A stretch of DNA of 64,000 nt from Stutzerimonas stutzeri (GCF_019090095.1 NZ_JAGQFP010000001.1:868001-932000); one strand, 5' to 3'; counted from the stretch's first letter, positions 1 to 10,250 are shown. Notes: generated by a model from the sequence alone, not told the origin. Translations and numbers: made by a program.

Positions 1-52
1 GTCGGCGCCCTTGGACATGGCTGCCAAGACCCGCCTGCCAGGCATTGATTAG
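1..52 (+). CDS. C-terminal tail of an upstream gene (partial)
   Basis: In frame 2 the first bases read as a short open tail ending in TAG at 50-52, 14 bases before the next gene's start. The tight spacing and shared strand suggest it is the end of the gene preceding the phosphotransferase in the same operon. Only about 16 residues are visible, so no family can be assigned. In P. aeruginosa the gene at this place is a small putative hydrolase (remembered synteny, not shown here). Confidence 0.45.
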   Translation, partial: SAPLDMAAKTRLPGID

Positions 53-66
53 AAGAAGGGACAAGC

Positions 67-1134
67 ATGGCGCTAACAGATCAGACCAGCCGCGTACGCG
101 AAGGTGAAGAGCTGCCCACCGATATCGTCGACCAGTACCTCAAAGCGCAGATTCCGGGCCTCGAGGGCAAGCCGATCATTTCGCAATTCCCGGGCGGCGC
201 ATCGAACCTGACCTACCTGCTGAAATACCCGAAGCAGGAGTTCGTACTGCGCCGTCCACCGTTCGGTCACAAGGCCAAGTCAGCGCACGACATGGGCCGC
301 GAGTACCGAATTCTCAATCAGCTCAACGCGGGATTTCCCTACTGCCCGAAGGCGTACGTGCATTGCACTGACGAATCGCTCATCGGCGCTGAGTTCTATG
401 TGATGGAGCGCGTCAACGGCATCATTCTGCGCGAGGACATGCCGGCGGAGCTGGGTTTCACATCGGCGCAAACCACCGCCTTGTGCAAAAGCTTCATCGA
501 CAAGTTCGTCGACCTGCACAACGTGGACTACAACGCGTGTGGCCTGGGTGACCTGGGCAAGCCGGAAGGGTACGTGCAACGCCAGATTACCGGCTGGATC
601 GATCGCTATGAGCGCGCCATTACCGCTGATGCGCCCGGCTGGGAGGCGGTCAAGAACTGGTTGCGCGACAAGATGCCTGCGGATCACTCCAAGCCAGGCA
701 TCGTCCATAACGACTATCGCTTCGACAACGTCATTCTCAATCCGAACAATCCGATGGAAATCATCGGCGTGCTGGACTGGGAAATGACCACCATTGGCGA
801 CCCATTGATGGATCTGGGCAATACGCTCGCGTATTGGATCGAAGCGACCGATCCGCCGCCGATGCAGCTGATCCGCAAGCAGCCCAGTAACGCGCCAGGC
901 ATGCTGACGCGCCAGGAGTTCGTCGACTACTACGCCGAGCGCGCCGGTATTCGTATCGACAACTTCGATTTCTACTACACCTATGGCCTGTTCCGGCTGG
1001 CGGCGATCGTCCAGCAAATCTACTACCGCTACTTTCACGGCCAGACCCAGGACAAGCGATTCTCGAAATTCGTGCAAATGAACGCCCTGCTCGAGCAAGC
1101 GAGCCTGCAGGTCATCAACAAATCGAAGCTGTAA
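67..1134 (+). CDS. phosphotransferase family protein (APH/ACAD10-like kinase fold)
   Basis: This 355-aa cytoplasmic protein has the aminoglycoside-phosphotransferase/choline-kinase fold. The catalytic loop HNDYRFDN (about residue 215) matches the family HxDxxxxN signature, and the metal-binding DWE follows about 20 residues later. An N-terminal GGASNLTY segment resembles the nucleotide-binding loop of ACAD10-like proteins. Such proteins often sit beside acyl-CoA dehydrogenases and SDRs and are thought to act on hydroxylated acyl or lipid substrates. It is followed 27 bases later by an SDR on the same strand, which supports a role in acyl or hydroxy-acid catabolism. The start is supported by a GAAGAAGGGA ribosome site. 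Antibiotic phosphorylation is unlikely given this context. Substrate unknown. Confidence 0.85.
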   Translation: MALTDQTSRVREGEELPTDIVDQYLKAQIPGLEGKPIISQFPGGASNLTYLLKYPKQEFVLRRPPFGHKAKSAHDMGREYRILNQLNAGFPYCPKAYVHCTDESLIGAEFYVMERVNGIILREDMPAELGFTSAQTTALCKSFIDKFVDLHNVDYNACGLGDLGKPEGYVQRQITGWIDRYERAITADAPGWEAVKNWLRDKMPADHSKPGIVHNDYRFDNVILNPNNPMEIIGVLDWEMTTIGDPLMDLGNTLAYWIEATDPPPMQLIRKQPSNAPGMLTRQEFVDYYAERAGIRIDNFDFYYTYGLFRLAAIVQQIYYRYFHGQTQDKRFSKFVQMNALLEQASLQVINKSKL

Positions 1135-1161
1135 CACAGCTCACCAAAAGGGAACCCGTCC

Positions 1162-1929
1162 ATGAGCAAAACAAACTTGTTCGATCTCGATGGCAAAATC
1201 GCCTTCGTCTCAGGCGCCAGCCGCGGCATCGGCGAGGCCATTGCAAAACTTCTGGCCCAGCAAGGCGCCCACGTTATCGTTTCCAGCCGCAAGATCGAAG
1301 GCTGCCAGGCAGTGGCGGATGCGATCACGGCCACTGGCGGCAAGGCGACCGCGATTGCCTGCCACATAGGCGAACTGGAGCAGATACAGTCCGTCTTCGC
1401 CCAGATCCGCGAGCAGTTCGGCCGGCTGGACGTCCTGGTCAATAACGCCGCGACCAATCCGCAGTTCTGCCACATTCTGGACACAGATGTTTCGGCGTTC
1501 CAGAAAACGGTCGATGTCAATATCCGGGGCTATTTCTTCATGTCCGTGGAGGCCGGCAAGTTGATGCGCGAGCACGGCGGCGGCAGCATCATCAATGTCG
1601 CCTCGATCAACGGCGTGACGCCCGGCAACTTCCAGGGCATCTACTCGGTCACCAAAGCTGCCGTAATCAACATGACCAAGGCCTTCGCCAAGGAGTGTGC
1701 ACCGCAGGGCATCCGCTGCAATGCATTGCTGCCAGGCTTGACGGACACCAAGTTCGCCTCTGCACTGGTGAAGAACGACTCGATCCGCGAAGAGGCGTTG
1801 CGTCATATCCCGCTGAAGCGGGTTGCCGATCCCAGCGAAATGGCAGGCGCCGTGCTGTATCTGGCCAGCGATGCATCAAGCTACACCACTGGTGTGTCCC
1901 TCAACGTGGACGGCGGTTACCTCGCGTGA
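1162..1929 (+). CDS. short-chain dehydrogenase/reductase (SDR)
   Basis: A 255-aa classical SDR, the usual length for the family. The Rossmann glycine motif SGASRGIG is at residues 18-25, NNAAT (the NNAG position) near 93, and the catalytic YSVTK near 160, with the family serine just upstream. The C-terminal DGGY ending is typical. It should be an NAD(P)H-dependent oxidoreductase of a hydroxyl or keto group, probably on an acyl-CoA or similar substrate, working with the preceding phosphotransferase with which it shares strand and close spacing. A strong hairpin terminator follows at 1952-1981, which closes this operon. The exact substrate cannot be read from the sequence. Confidence 0.9.
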   Translation: MSKTNLFDLDGKIAFVSGASRGIGEAIAKLLAQQGAHVIVSSRKIEGCQAVADAITATGGKATAIACHIGELEQIQSVFAQIREQFGRLDVLVNNAATNPQFCHILDTDVSAFQKTVDVNIRGYFFMSVEAGKLMREHGGGSIINVASINGVTPGNFQGIYSVTKAAVINMTKAFAKECAPQGIRCNALLPGLTDTKFASALVKNDSIREEALRHIPLKRVADPSEMAGAVLYLASDASSYTTGVSLNVDGGYLA

Positions 1930-1951
1930 TCGATTCGCAAAGGCTGTAACC

Positions 1952-1981
1952 AAGAAAGGGAACCCTCGGGTTCCCTTTCTT
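1952..1981. terminator. bidirectional intrinsic terminator after the SDR gene
   Basis: The two arms, 1952-1965 and 1968-1981, are near-perfect reverse complements (AAGAAAGGGAACCC and its partner) around a minimal loop. The A-rich left flank and T-rich right flank would let it work in both directions, between the SDR (+) and the convergent gene ending at 2007 (-). Confidence 0.85.
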
Positions 1982-2006
1982 CGTCACACGGGCACCAGCC
2001 CCGCGG

Positions 2007-2654
2007 CTACCAGTCCTTCATCGCCAGTTCGGCAGCCCCGTTCGCCGGCTTGGCCAACAGCCCCGTCGGCGCCATTTCGATCCGGTAGCTGGCACCGTCA
2101 GCGATAGGTAGATAGCGCACTCGGCGAGGCTGAGCCGCGAGTACCCGCGAAGCACACTGACAACCTTGCAGCCATGCCCAGTAGTCCACTCCGGCCGGGC
2201 TATGTCCCAACGCCACGTTAGGGCGGTGAGCCTGATCCTCCTGCTCGACGGCAATGTAGCGCCCCGAGAGTCTTTCCAACCGGTATCCGGGCTCCAGTCC
2301 AATGAGCGAGGCAAGCCCTTTCCAGTAGAGCGCTCGTACGTCCAATTGCCAGAGATCGCCCTCCAGCACGACATAACGGACTCGGCTGCCCTCCTCCACC
2401 TTCACCTGGTACCGCTGCTGCCCATCGGCCTGAAAGGTGAGCGACACCAGGGGCGTGCCTTGCACCAGCGGCTGATAAGCGGTGACGTCCCAGGCGATCA
2501 GTCCGATCAGCCCGGCGGCGAGGAGAACGAACATGCCGAAGGTGCCACGCAACCAACCCAGCAGCCAGTGACCGCCAGCCAGTACCCGTACCGCACTCAA
2601 CGCGATGAGCAGCGCCGATAGTGCGACAACCGCTGCCAGCCCCAAATATTGCAT
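2007..2654 (-). CDS. hypothetical inner-membrane protein with two N-terminal helices
   Basis: I do not recognise a named family for this 215-aa protein. It begins with two hydrophobic segments (about residues 4-26 and 35-58) containing small residues typical of membrane helices. A polar domain of about 155 residues follows, with several Trp and Tyr and one Cys-x-Cys pair near residue 160. The predicted arrangement is two membrane spans with the C-terminal domain on one side of the inner membrane. A protein of similar size occurs at this place beside the SDR in other pseudomonads, so it is probably a conserved but uncharacterised gene. It is convergent with the SDR and shares the terminator at 1952-1981. 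Confidence 0.7.
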   Translation of the reverse strand: MQYLGLAAVVALSALLIALSAVRVLAGGHWLLGWLRGTFGMFVLLAAGLIGLIAWDVTAYQPLVQGTPLVSLTFQADGQQRYQVKVEEGSRVRYVVLEGDLWQLDVRALYWKGLASLIGLEPGYRLERLSGRYIAVEQEDQAHRPNVALGHSPAGVDYWAWLQGCQCASRVLAAQPRRVRYLPIADGASYRIEMAPTGLLAKPANGAAELAMKDW

Positions 2655-2858
2655 CGATCACCTTCCATAAGTTCGACGGCGCATTATCGACACGGGGTCA
2701 GGAGCCAGCCAGCATCGAAGATGAACACTGGGCGCGAGTCGACATTCCGAAACCACCCGTGCCCGGACCGAAATGTCTCGCTAGCTAACCATTGGCGCCC
2801 CGCCCGGTAACCGGCATCATGCTCCGCCTGCCTGCCTCGTATTTACCTAGAGCACTGT

Positions 2859-3641
2859 ATGCCGATGCTTGAATTCGCTGTGGAGCCGCTGGTTCTGGTT
2901 GCGCTGATGCTGGTCGCTTTTCTAGCCGGCTTTATTGATGCCATCGCTGGTGGAGGCGGCCTGTTGACGATTCCGGCGTTGCTGACCGCCGGGCTGCCGC
3001 CACACCTGGTGCTCGGCACCAACAAGCTGTGTGCAACCTTCGGCTCGGCCACGGCGAGCTATACCTTCTATCGCAGGAGGCTGTTCGATCCGCGGCAGTG
3101 GCGCTCTGCATTGCTGGCCACGGCCATCGGTGCGGTACTCGGTGCGGGCCTGGCCCACCTGATCCCGGCGCAATGGCTCAACCAACTCTTGCCCGTGGTG
3201 GTTTTCACCTGTGGCCTGTATCTGCTGTTTGGCCGGGTACCCATGGCGCCACGAGACGACCAGGCGCCCGTTTCGCAATACCGACAATGGCCACAGGGCC
3301 TGACGCTAGGGTTCTATGACGGCGTAGCCGGCCCCGGCACGGGCGCGTTCTGGACGGTCAGTACGATGCTTCTCTACCCGCTGGATCTGCTCAAAGCGAG
3401 CGGTGTCGCGCGCAGCATGAACTTTGTCAGCAATGGCGTCGCACTCGCCGTGTTCATGATCAGCGGCCAGGTCGCCTGGTCGCTGGGCATCGGTATGGGA
3501 ATCGCGTTGATGATCGGCGCCTATCTCGGCGCTCGTACCGCGATAACGGGAGGAGCGAAATTTATCCGCCCCGTATTCATAACGATCGTGCTGGCGTTAA
3601 GCCTGCGTTTAGCTTGGCAGCACTGGTTCGGGGTGGCCTAG
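2859..3641 (+). CDS. TSUP family transporter (TauE/SafE, YfcA-like)
   Basis: A 260-aa polytopic membrane protein of the TauE/SafE (TSUP) permease family. The signature [18 protein letters not shown] appears near residue 25, matching the first repeat of YfcA-like members, and the second repeat contains [15 protein letters not shown] near 150. About eight hydrophobic segments can be followed along the sequence. The family exports or imports small organic and sulfur-containing anions across the inner membrane. The substrate is not known for YfcA-type proteins. The 3' end overlaps the end of nudC on the other strand by 33 bases. Two in-frame ATGs (2859 and 2865) are close together and either could be used. 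Confidence 0.88.
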   Translation: MPMLEFAVEPLVLVALMLVAFLAGFIDAIAGGGGLLTIPALLTAGLPPHLVLGTNKLCATFGSATASYTFYRRRLFDPRQWRSALLATAIGAVLGAGLAHLIPAQWLNQLLPVVVFTCGLYLLFGRVPMAPRDDQAPVSQYRQWPQGLTLGFYDGVAGPGTGAFWTVSTMLLYPLDLLKASGVARSMNFVSNGVALAVFMISGQVAWSLGIGMGIALMIGAYLGARTAITGGAKFIRPVFITIVLALSLRLAWQHWFGVA

Positions 3642-4442
3642 ACGCCGGGCCAGGTAGAGGTCGATCAGATAACGGGCAATGGATTTCGGCGCCGGCAATG
3701 CGGGTAAGTCGTGTATCGAGAACCAGCCGGCGTCTTCGATCTCTTCCGGCTGCATGACAATCTCTCCGCCAGCATATTCAGCATGGAAGCCCAGCATCAG
3801 GGAGTGCGGAAACGGCCAGCCCTGACTGCCGATGTAGCGAGGATCACGAATCGAAACCCCAACCTCTTCGTACACTTCGCGCCGGACACATTGTTCGACC
3901 GATTCACCAGGCTCGACGAATCCTGCCAGCGTGCTGTAAACCCCAGGGGCAAAGCGCGGGGAGCGGGCCAGCAACAATTCGTCTTCTCGCGTCACCAGGA
4001 CGATCATGCTTGGGGAAATGCGGGGATATTGATGAATGCCGCAGCGCTCGCACTGCATTGCCCTTTCGTGCGGATGCTGGCGCATCGGACCGCCACAGCT
4101 GCCACAGAAGCGATGATGATTGGCCCATGTCCCAATCTGCGCGGCGAAACCGAGCATACGGAACCGATCGGTGTCGTCGTCCTGCAGCATGAACTGGCGC
4201 AAGCCCTGCCAGGCTGCACCAGGCACCTCAGCAGGATGAGTCAGCTCGAGCAGGTAAACCGGATCGCCTTCGAAGTAGCCCAGGCCTTGCTCGCTGACCA
4301 GGGGCAGCTCCAGGCGCTTGAGCCAGTCTCTAGGAAACAGCACGCCGTTGGCGTCAAACAGAAAGCCATGTTGGCAGTGCACGACCGCCCAGCCACCGTT
4401 ATCCGACGGGTCGAGCAGTGCCGGCTGCCAACGCAGACTCAT
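3609..4442 (-). CDS. nudC: NADH pyrophosphatase / RNA NAD-decapping hydrolase NudC
   Basis: A 277-aa Nudix hydrolase that cleaves NADH to NMNH and AMP and removes NAD caps from RNA 5' ends. A zinc ribbon is visible as two CxxC pairs (CGSC near residue 112 and CERC near 130). The Nudix box runs from GFVEPGE to REVYEEVGV (about 173-195). The NudC-specific SQGWPFPHS motif, which selects the NAD substrate, follows near 208. Length and order match the family. Its ATG overlaps the stop of fimL (ATGA), so the two are translationally coupled, and its last 33 bases overlap the transporter gene on the opposite strand. Confidence 0.96.
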   Translation of the reverse strand: MSLRWQPALLDPSDNGGWAVVHCQHGFLFDANGVLFPRDWLKRLELPLVSEQGLGYFEGDPVYLLELTHPAEVPGAAWQGLRQFMLQDDDTDRFRMLGFAAQIGTWANHHRFCGSCGGPMRQHPHERAMQCERCGIHQYPRISPSMIVLVTREDELLLARSPRFAPGVYSTLAGFVEPGESVEQCVRREVYEEVGVSIRDPRYIGSQGWPFPHSLMLGFHAEYAGGEIVMQPEEIEDAGWFSIHDLPALPAPKSIARYLIDLYLARRLGHPEPVLPS

Positions 4443-6124
4443 CAGGCGGCCACCGGTAAGCCCAACGCCCGGACGCTCTCGGTTGCAAGGTCCAGCACGC
4501 TTGCGCGTGAAGCGTCACGGCGCAGGATAGCGCTGCCGTCTAGGTAATACTCGAGACTGGTCAAGGCATCGGCCAGGGTTTCGAGCATCTGTTCAGGGGG
4601 CATCTGCACACCTTCCAGCATCTGTTTCTGGATGAAATCGGCACACGCGCCGATCAGTTCGGCCGCTCGGTCCTGCTCGAGGAAGCGCAACCCACCACGA
4701 ACCGCCATCAGACTGAAAGGCACATTGGCCAAGTGCAACTTCTCACCATTGGACTCCAGGTAGGCCGTGATTGCGCGCTTCGCCAGGGCCAGCCCCGCCG
4801 TGGCTTCGCTGATGACGACGATGCACGCCTCGGTGAGCTGATGATTGGCGAATGCCTCGGCTTCGTGGCCCGGCTGCACGCTCTGAGGCCGTACATCACG
4901 CCGCTCGCCCCGTTCCAGGCTTGCGACCATGCTTTCTACATAGAGCACGGCGTCAGCCAACTTCAACAATGCCGGTGAATCGGGGACCTGCTCGAGGCTC
5001 CAGCCAGAAACGACCGGGAGCTGCGCATGCAGGGCGCTGGATGCCGAAGAAAGCCCCACCATGCCGAGGGTTTTCGCCAGCTTACCCATCAAGCTGTGCA
5101 GAGTGGCATAAGATTCGGCGGATGCGGTTTGACGCTCGATCAGGTCCAGAAGGTCCTTGAGACTCGCCAGCTCTTCGCGGATGGCCGATGACAGCGAGCG
5201 CATCACAGCCTGCCCGGGCCCCGCGAGACGCTGAGATTCATCTTCCAGAAGGTGGTCGGTAAAGGGCAGCGAGCCAAGCGAGAACGTGTCCCGGACCTGG
5301 GTCGCCAGTGGCCCATTGCTTTCGGCCAGCGCCACCAGGTAGAGAAGCTCTTTAAGCAGAACACGCGGCGGCTCGTAAGCACCGTTGCCGTTGAGCTGAC
5401 GGAGTTCGCGGTCGAGCCGGGAAAACAATTGTTTGCGCGACTGACGCGGGAGCAACTGACCGTCGAGCTGAGCCTCCAATGCGGCGCTACCCAGCCAGCA
5501 CAGGCGTCCACCCGGTGTGTTTGCAAATAGAAGATCCAGACGGCTAAGCGCTCTGGCCATGAGCTTCAGACTGGCAGCGATCTTGTCTTCACGAATGAAG
5601 CCGAGCAAGCCAACCTGGTACATCTGACGTAACCGCCGCGCTTCGACCGCCAGGGCTGCCAAGTCCCTTTCCGCTGCGGCAACCGGCGGCCGAGCGTGAT
5701 CGAGGCGAACGCTGAAAAAAAAGCTTTCGGGCAACGGCGCCTGCCCATTAGCCAGCCGCAAGGCATTGATCGGTGGCAGGAGTAGCTCGGGCATTTCCTG
5801 CCGGCTGGCATCGACGCTCTCGAGATAGCGGCCGAGCACGTAAAGCGCATTACTCAGCGCCGCCAGTTGGGTATCCCGCTCCTCGCCGGCCCCTACCGGT
5901 ATGTCGGTGGCCAGCTGCAGGATCTCCTGCGCGAGCAGCTCGGCGCCGGTCAACTCGATGAGCTTGAGCGTACCGCGCACCTGCTTCAGGTTCTCGACCG
6001 CCTGTTGCAGCAGGCTGCCGTTGTTCCGATCGATGATGAAGTGTTCGAGGCTCTGCTCGGCTTCCTCCATGGTAGCGAATAGCTCATCGCGGACCAGGCT
6101 GAGTGAAGTAGCTCCGGTAACCAT
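4442..6124 (-). CDS. fimL: FimL-like protein, Hpt-related scaffold for cAMP/twitching control
   Basis: A 560-aa cytoplasmic protein. The N-terminal part resembles the histidine phosphotransfer-like domains of ChpA, but no clear phospho-accepting His motif is visible. FimL in P. aeruginosa (gene PA1822) lies next to nudC as here. It acts in the pathway controlling the adenylate cyclase CyaB, type IV pili and virulence gene expression, at the cell pole. The protein is mostly helical with Leu-rich segments throughout and no membrane spans. Its stop overlaps the nudC start. It is sometimes annotated as ferrous iron transporter B, which the sequence does not support. The identification rests on order, length and N-terminal resemblance. 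Confidence 0.82.
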   Translation of the reverse strand: MVTGATSLSLVRDELFATMEEAEQSLEHFIIDRNNGSLLQQAVENLKQVRGTLKLIELTGAELLAQEILQLATDIPVGAGEERDTQLAALSNALYVLGRYLESVDASRQEMPELLLPPINALRLANGQAPLPESFFFSVRLDHARPPVAAAERDLAALAVEARRLRQMYQVGLLGFIREDKIAASLKLMARALSRLDLLFANTPGGRLCWLGSAALEAQLDGQLLPRQSRKQLFSRLDRELRQLNGNGAYEPPRVLLKELLYLVALAESNGPLATQVRDTFSLGSLPFTDHLLEDESQRLAGPGQAVMRSLSSAIREELASLKDLLDLIERQTASAESYATLHSLMGKLAKTLGMVGLSSASSALHAQLPVVSGWSLEQVPDSPALLKLADAVLYVESMVASLERGERRDVRPQSVQPGHEAEAFANHQLTEACIVVISEATAGLALAKRAITAYLESNGEKLHLANVPFSLMAVRGGLRFLEQDRAAELIGACADFIQKQMLEGVQMPPEQMLETLADALTSLEYYLDGSAILRRDASRASVLDLATESVRALGLPVAA

Positions 6125-6164
6125 GGCTAGCGCGCCTCCCGCGCGACGTAAGAATAATGACGCA

Positions 6165-6977
6165 TCAGTCGGCGAAGTCCGGTTTCTGTTTGCTCATGTG
6201 GGCAGCCATGGCGACCTTGAGATCCGCGGACTGAAGCATCGCCGCATTCCAGGTGGCAATGTACTCGAGCCCGTCGTCGACCCGGTGGTCGCGCATATAG
6301 CGAATCATTTCCTTGGTGCCGCGTATTGCCACGGGCGACTTGCTCGCAATGTCGGCTGCCAGCGCGGTCACCGCGCTCATCAGGGCCGGCAGGTCGGCAT
6401 AGGCTCGATTGACCAGGCCAATGGCCTGCGCCTCCTGACCGTCGACCGTACGCCCGGTATAGGCGAGCTCGCGCATCATGCCGTCGCCGATGATTCGCGG
6501 CAGCCGCTGCAGTGTGCCGACATCGGCGGCCATGCCCATGTCGATTTCCTTGATGGAGAATTGCGCGTCGACGGTGCTGTAGCGCATATCGCAGGCTGCG
6601 ATCAGATCGATCGCACCACCGATACAATAGCCCTGGACCGCTGCGATCACCGGCTTGCGGCAGTTGTCCACGGCGTTGAACGAGGCTTGAAGCTTGAGAA
6701 TCTGGCGGCGTAGGCGTTCGGCATTCCGACCCACGTCGCTGCCGATCTGGCTTGCCGCCTGCGCCAGCAACTGCAGGTCGATGCCCGCGGAAAAATGCTT
6801 GCCTTCGCCGGACAGGATCACCACCCGAACCTCATCCGTATCGTCGATCCACCGAAAGATGTCGACAATCTCGCTCCAGAAGGCGGCGTTCATGGCGTTG
6901 ACCTTGTCCGGCCGGTTGATCGCGACATAGGCGATCTTGTCCTTCAACTCCACACGGAAGGCTTGGTATTCAGTCAC
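6165..6977 (-). CDS. crotonase-family delta(3,5)-delta(2,4)-dienoyl-CoA isomerase
   Basis: A 270-aa enoyl-CoA hydratase/isomerase family protein. The oxyanion-hole segments are FSAGIDL (about residue 62) and GYCIGGAIDL (about 115). The stretch DMGMAADVGTLQRLP (about 148-162) is the signature of dienoyl-CoA isomerases such as mammalian ECH1. It carries the acidic residues used for isomerisation, so I prefer this call to a plain hydratase. It would shift 3,5-dienoyl-CoA to 2,4-dienoyl-CoA during beta-oxidation of unsaturated fatty acids. Translation starts at GTG (6977) behind a GAGGG site. It lies 40 bases upstream of fimL on the same strand and may be co-transcribed with fimL-nudC. Confidence 0.88.
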   Translation of the reverse strand: MTEYQAFRVELKDKIAYVAINRPDKVNAMNAAFWSEIVDIFRWIDDTDEVRVVILSGEGKHFSAGIDLQLLAQAASQIGSDVGRNAERLRRQILKLQASFNAVDNCRKPVIAAVQGYCIGGAIDLIAACDMRYSTVDAQFSIKEIDMGMAADVGTLQRLPRIIGDGMMRELAYTGRTVDGQEAQAIGLVNRAYADLPALMSAVTALAADIASKSPVAIRGTKEMIRYMRDHRVDDGLEYIATWNAAMLQSADLKVAMAAHMSKQKPDFAD

Positions 6978-7129
6978 GCTATCACCCTCGACAGCCGAGG
7001 CACCTCAGTGCCTGAAAACAGTTAAACAGCTCCGCGGCAGGGACTGCTCTCAACCGAGCAACTATAACAACAGCCGGATGAAAGTCGATGCGGGTCGGTG
7101 TGATGCAGCCCACGCCTTGCGCAGAACGC

Positions 7130-9382
7130 CTACCCCTCGAGTATGCAATCGACGGTATAGCGCGTGCCGTCCGGATGTTCTTCACGCTGCAGTCCGTGCA
7201 CATCGGCGTCGAACCCGGGGAAACGCTCGGCAAAACGCTGGGCGAAGTCCAGATAGTCGAGGATCGATCGCGTCTCAGCAGTGAAGCGCTCGCCCGGCAT
7301 GATCAGCGGAATCCCTGGCGGATATGGCACCAGCATCACAGCGGCGATGCGGCCTTCAAGCGCATCGATGGGTACGGCTTCGACCTCACCGCGGACCAGC
7401 TTGTCGTAAGCGTCCGCTGGCTTCATCGCCAGTGCAGGCAGCGCCGTGTACATGCGCCGCATGGCCTTGGCGGTGGCGTTCTCCCGGTAGCAGTCGTGTA
7501 GCGAGTCGCACAGATCCCGCAGGCCCATGCCGACATACTGACTGCCTCCCGCCTGGACGATGCTCGGCAACGCATCACACAACGACAGGTTATTGTCGTA
7601 GTGACGCTTGAACTCCAGCAGCTCCGTCAGCAGCGTGCTCCATTTGCCCTTGGTAATGCCCATGGAGAACAGCACCAGAATCGAATACAGCCCGGTCTTC
7701 TCGACGACCAGGCCCCGCTCCCACAGGAACTTGCTGACCACCGCAGCCGGAATGCCCCGCTCGCTCAGCTTGCCGCCAGCCGTGAGCCCCGGCGTGACCA
7801 GGGTGACCTTGATCGGATCGAGCAGCACGTAATCGTCCGCGACGTCGCCGAAGCCATGCCAGTCCGCGTCGGGTTCGAGCAGCCAATCGGAGGTGACCAA
7901 CTCATCCACGCCGTCCACCGCATGCGGCTGCCAGATGCTGAACCACCAGTCATCAGCCGCCAGATGTTGCCGCAGATTGGCCAGCGCACGGCGAAAACTC
8001 AGGGCTTCGTCGAAGGTTTCCTGGATCAGCGAACGCCCAGCGGGACCTTCCATCATGGCCGAAGCCACGTCGAGCGATGCGAGTATCCCGTACTGCGGAG
8101 AGGTCGAGATGTGCATCATGAAGGCTTCGTTGAAGCGATCGCGGTCCAGTTGCCGTTGCTGACTGTCGAGCACGTGAATCATCGAGGCCTGGCTGAAGGC
8201 CGCCAACACCTTGTGCGTCGAGTGGGTGGTGAAGACCAGCGGCCCCTGCTCGCGCGTGTCCATCCCATAGCGTCCGTCATAGAACTCATGAAACGCCGCA
8301 TACGCGTACCATGCCTCGTCGAAGTGCAGCACATCGACGCTGTTGCCTAACGTCCGCTTGATCAGATTGGCGTTATAGCAGAGGCCGTCATAGGTGGAGT
8401 TGGTGACCACAGCCAGCTTTACCCGCGGCGACCGCCCCCGGGTCAGCGGGTTTGCGTCGATCTTGGCCTGAATGGATTCGGGTGAGAACTCTTCCAGCGG
8501 GATCGGCCCGATGATGCCGAGTTCGTTGCGCGACGGGGTGAGGTAGAGCGGGATCGCGCCGGTCATGATGATCGAATGCAATATCGACTTGTGACAATTG
8601 CGATCTACCAGCACCAGATCGTCCCGCGCGACCATCGAGTGCCAGACGATCTTGTTCGCGGTCGAGGTGCCATTGATCACGAAGAAGGTGTGGTCCGCGC
8701 CGAAGTTTCGCGCCGCACGCGCCTCGGCTGCCGCCAACGGGCCGGTGTGATCGAGTAGCGAGCCGAGCTCCGGCACCGAGACCGACAGGTCGGAGCGCAG
8801 CGTGTTTTCGCCGAAGAACTGATGAAAGGCCTGCCCGACCGGGCTTTTGCGAAAGGCAACGCCACCGCCGTGGCCAGGCGTATGCCAGGAATAATTGGAG
8901 TCGCCGGTGTGCTGCACCAGCGCGCGGAAAAACGGTGGCAGCAAGCCGTCCAGATAGGCGCGGGCAGCTCGCGCCACTTGCCGTGCCAGAAAGGGAACGG
9001 TGTCTTCGAACAGATAAAGCAAACCGCGCAGTTCGTTCAGGTCCGCCATCGCCTCAGCAGGCGCATTTTCGATGGTGATCTGCTCGCCCAGGGCAAAGAT
9101 CGGTAGCTGAGGCGCGCGACGCCGAGCGACACGAATCAGCCCGACGACGTCCTGCAGCAGCCGCTGATTCTCCCCCGCTCCCTCAGCTGCGACCAGAATG
9201 CAGGCCAACCCGTGGTGGGTAGAGGCGACGATGCGGCCCTCGGCAGCGCTGCCCGTCGGGAGAATATGAAAGCCATCCCGTTCGAGCTCTGCAGCAATTT
9301 CACGAACCCGCTCACCAGCAACCGTATCGGCCTTGATGTCGCGGTGAACGATGAGGATGGGAAACTTGAGGTCTTTGTACAT
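7130..9382 (-). CDS. ldcA: lysine decarboxylase LdcA (PLP-dependent)
   Basis: A 750-aa fold-type I PLP decarboxylase of the Orn/Lys/Arg family. It has an N-terminal Rossmann-like wing domain (residues 1-130), a large PLP domain with the Schiff-base lysine in THSTHK (about residue 364), and a C-terminal domain ending with the family PYPPGIP motif near 690. The expected reaction is L-lysine to cadaverine plus CO2. In P. aeruginosa the gene at the same place (PA1818) encodes LdcA, used in the arginine-controlled lysine catabolic route. Here it stands alone, without the neighbouring amino acid permease. The start ATG has an AGGAAG ribosome site. An arginine or ornithine decarboxylase is possible on sequence alone; synteny favours lysine. 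Confidence 0.9.
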   Translation of the reverse strand: MYKDLKFPILIVHRDIKADTVAGERVREIAAELERDGFHILPTGSAAEGRIVASTHHGLACILVAAEGAGENQRLLQDVVGLIRVARRRAPQLPIFALGEQITIENAPAEAMADLNELRGLLYLFEDTVPFLARQVARAARAYLDGLLPPFFRALVQHTGDSNYSWHTPGHGGGVAFRKSPVGQAFHQFFGENTLRSDLSVSVPELGSLLDHTGPLAAAEARAARNFGADHTFFVINGTSTANKIVWHSMVARDDLVLVDRNCHKSILHSIIMTGAIPLYLTPSRNELGIIGPIPLEEFSPESIQAKIDANPLTRGRSPRVKLAVVTNSTYDGLCYNANLIKRTLGNSVDVLHFDEAWYAYAAFHEFYDGRYGMDTREQGPLVFTTHSTHKVLAAFSQASMIHVLDSQQRQLDRDRFNEAFMMHISTSPQYGILASLDVASAMMEGPAGRSLIQETFDEALSFRRALANLRQHLAADDWWFSIWQPHAVDGVDELVTSDWLLEPDADWHGFGDVADDYVLLDPIKVTLVTPGLTAGGKLSERGIPAAVVSKFLWERGLVVEKTGLYSILVLFSMGITKGKWSTLLTELLEFKRHYDNNLSLCDALPSIVQAGGSQYVGMGLRDLCDSLHDCYRENATAKAMRRMYTALPALAMKPADAYDKLVRGEVEAVPIDALEGRIAAVMLVPYPPGIPLIMPGERFTAETRSILDYLDFAQRFAERFPGFDADVHGLQREEHPDGTRYTVDCILEG

Positions 9383-9476
9383 GGGCGCTTCCTGGAGACA
9401 TTCCCCTCCAGCGTAGAAGCTCCGCCCTCAAGCTCCAAGCGCGAAATGCGCGGGGGAAGATTACCGCCAGCCCCGC

Positions 9477-10238
9477 TCAAGCCGGCAGGGCTTGGGCCTC
9501 GATGTCGGCCGGTTGCTCCAGCTGCACCCAGAGTGGCGCCGCGCCTGCGGCCTTCTCGATAGCCTGCATGCGCGCCGCATGCGCAGCGAGCTCCTGAGCA
9601 TCGGCACGAATGACCAGCGTCCTGGGTCGATCCGCCGGCAGCCGGCGAATCGGCGTGGCCTGCTGGCGACCACCGTTTTCGGAGTCGGCACCATCACCGG
9701 CCAGGGACAGATTGGTCTGCCCACCAGTCATGGTCAGGTAGACGTCGGCGAGAATCTCCGCATCGAGCAGAGCGCCGTGCAGGTCACGGCCCGAGTTGTC
9801 TACGCCGTAACGCTTGCACAACGCGTCGAGGCTGTTGCGCTGGCCGGGATGGCGCTCGCGCGCCATCAACAGGGTATCGAGAATGCTGCAATGATCGCTC
9901 AGCTCGGCACGATCTTGCTGGCCAAGCAACGCGAACTCGTTATTGATGAAGCCGACGTCGAACGCCGCGTTATGGATGATCAGCTGCGCGCCCTTGATGA
10001 ACTCGAAGAACTCGTCGGCGACATCCTTGAACCGCGGCTTGTCGGTCAGAAACTCATTGGTGATGCCGTGAACCGCGATGGCGCCTTCGTCGACTTCCCG
10101 ATCCGGCTGCAGGTACACATGATAGTGCCGGCCGGTCAGGCGCCGCCCGATGACTTCGACACAGCCGATCTCGATGATCCGGTGGCCATCGGTCACCGGC
10201 ATGCCAGTGGTTTCGGTATCCAGCACTACGCTACGCAT
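9477..10238 (-). CDS. dnaQ: DNA polymerase III epsilon subunit (3'-5' proofreading exonuclease)
   Basis: A 253-aa DEDDh exonuclease. ExoI is DTETTG at residues 7-12, ExoII is HNAAFDVGF near 94, and ExoIII-epsilon is HGALLDAE near 158, together giving the metal-binding acidic residues and the catalytic His. A flexible linker and a C-terminal tail follow, the region by which epsilon binds the PHP domain of the alpha subunit. It proofreads during chromosome replication. It follows rnhA by 12 bases on the same strand, the standard proteobacterial pair, so the two are likely co-transcribed with the methyltransferase further upstream. Confidence 0.97.
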   Translation of the reverse strand: MRSVVLDTETTGMPVTDGHRIIEIGCVEVIGRRLTGRHYHVYLQPDREVDEGAIAVHGITNEFLTDKPRFKDVADEFFEFIKGAQLIIHNAAFDVGFINNEFALLGQQDRAELSDHCSILDTLLMARERHPGQRNSLDALCKRYGVDNSGRDLHGALLDAEILADVYLTMTGGQTNLSLAGDGADSENGGRQQATPIRRLPADRPRTLVIRADAQELAAHAARMQAIEKAAGAAPLWVQLEQPADIEAQALPA

Positions 10239-10250
10239 ATTTCATATCAC

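Noticed and set aside
280..1137. 285-aa minus-strand frame over the phosphotransferase
   Set aside because: It is the mirror of a clear gene, has no domain of its own and is a GC-rich shadow.
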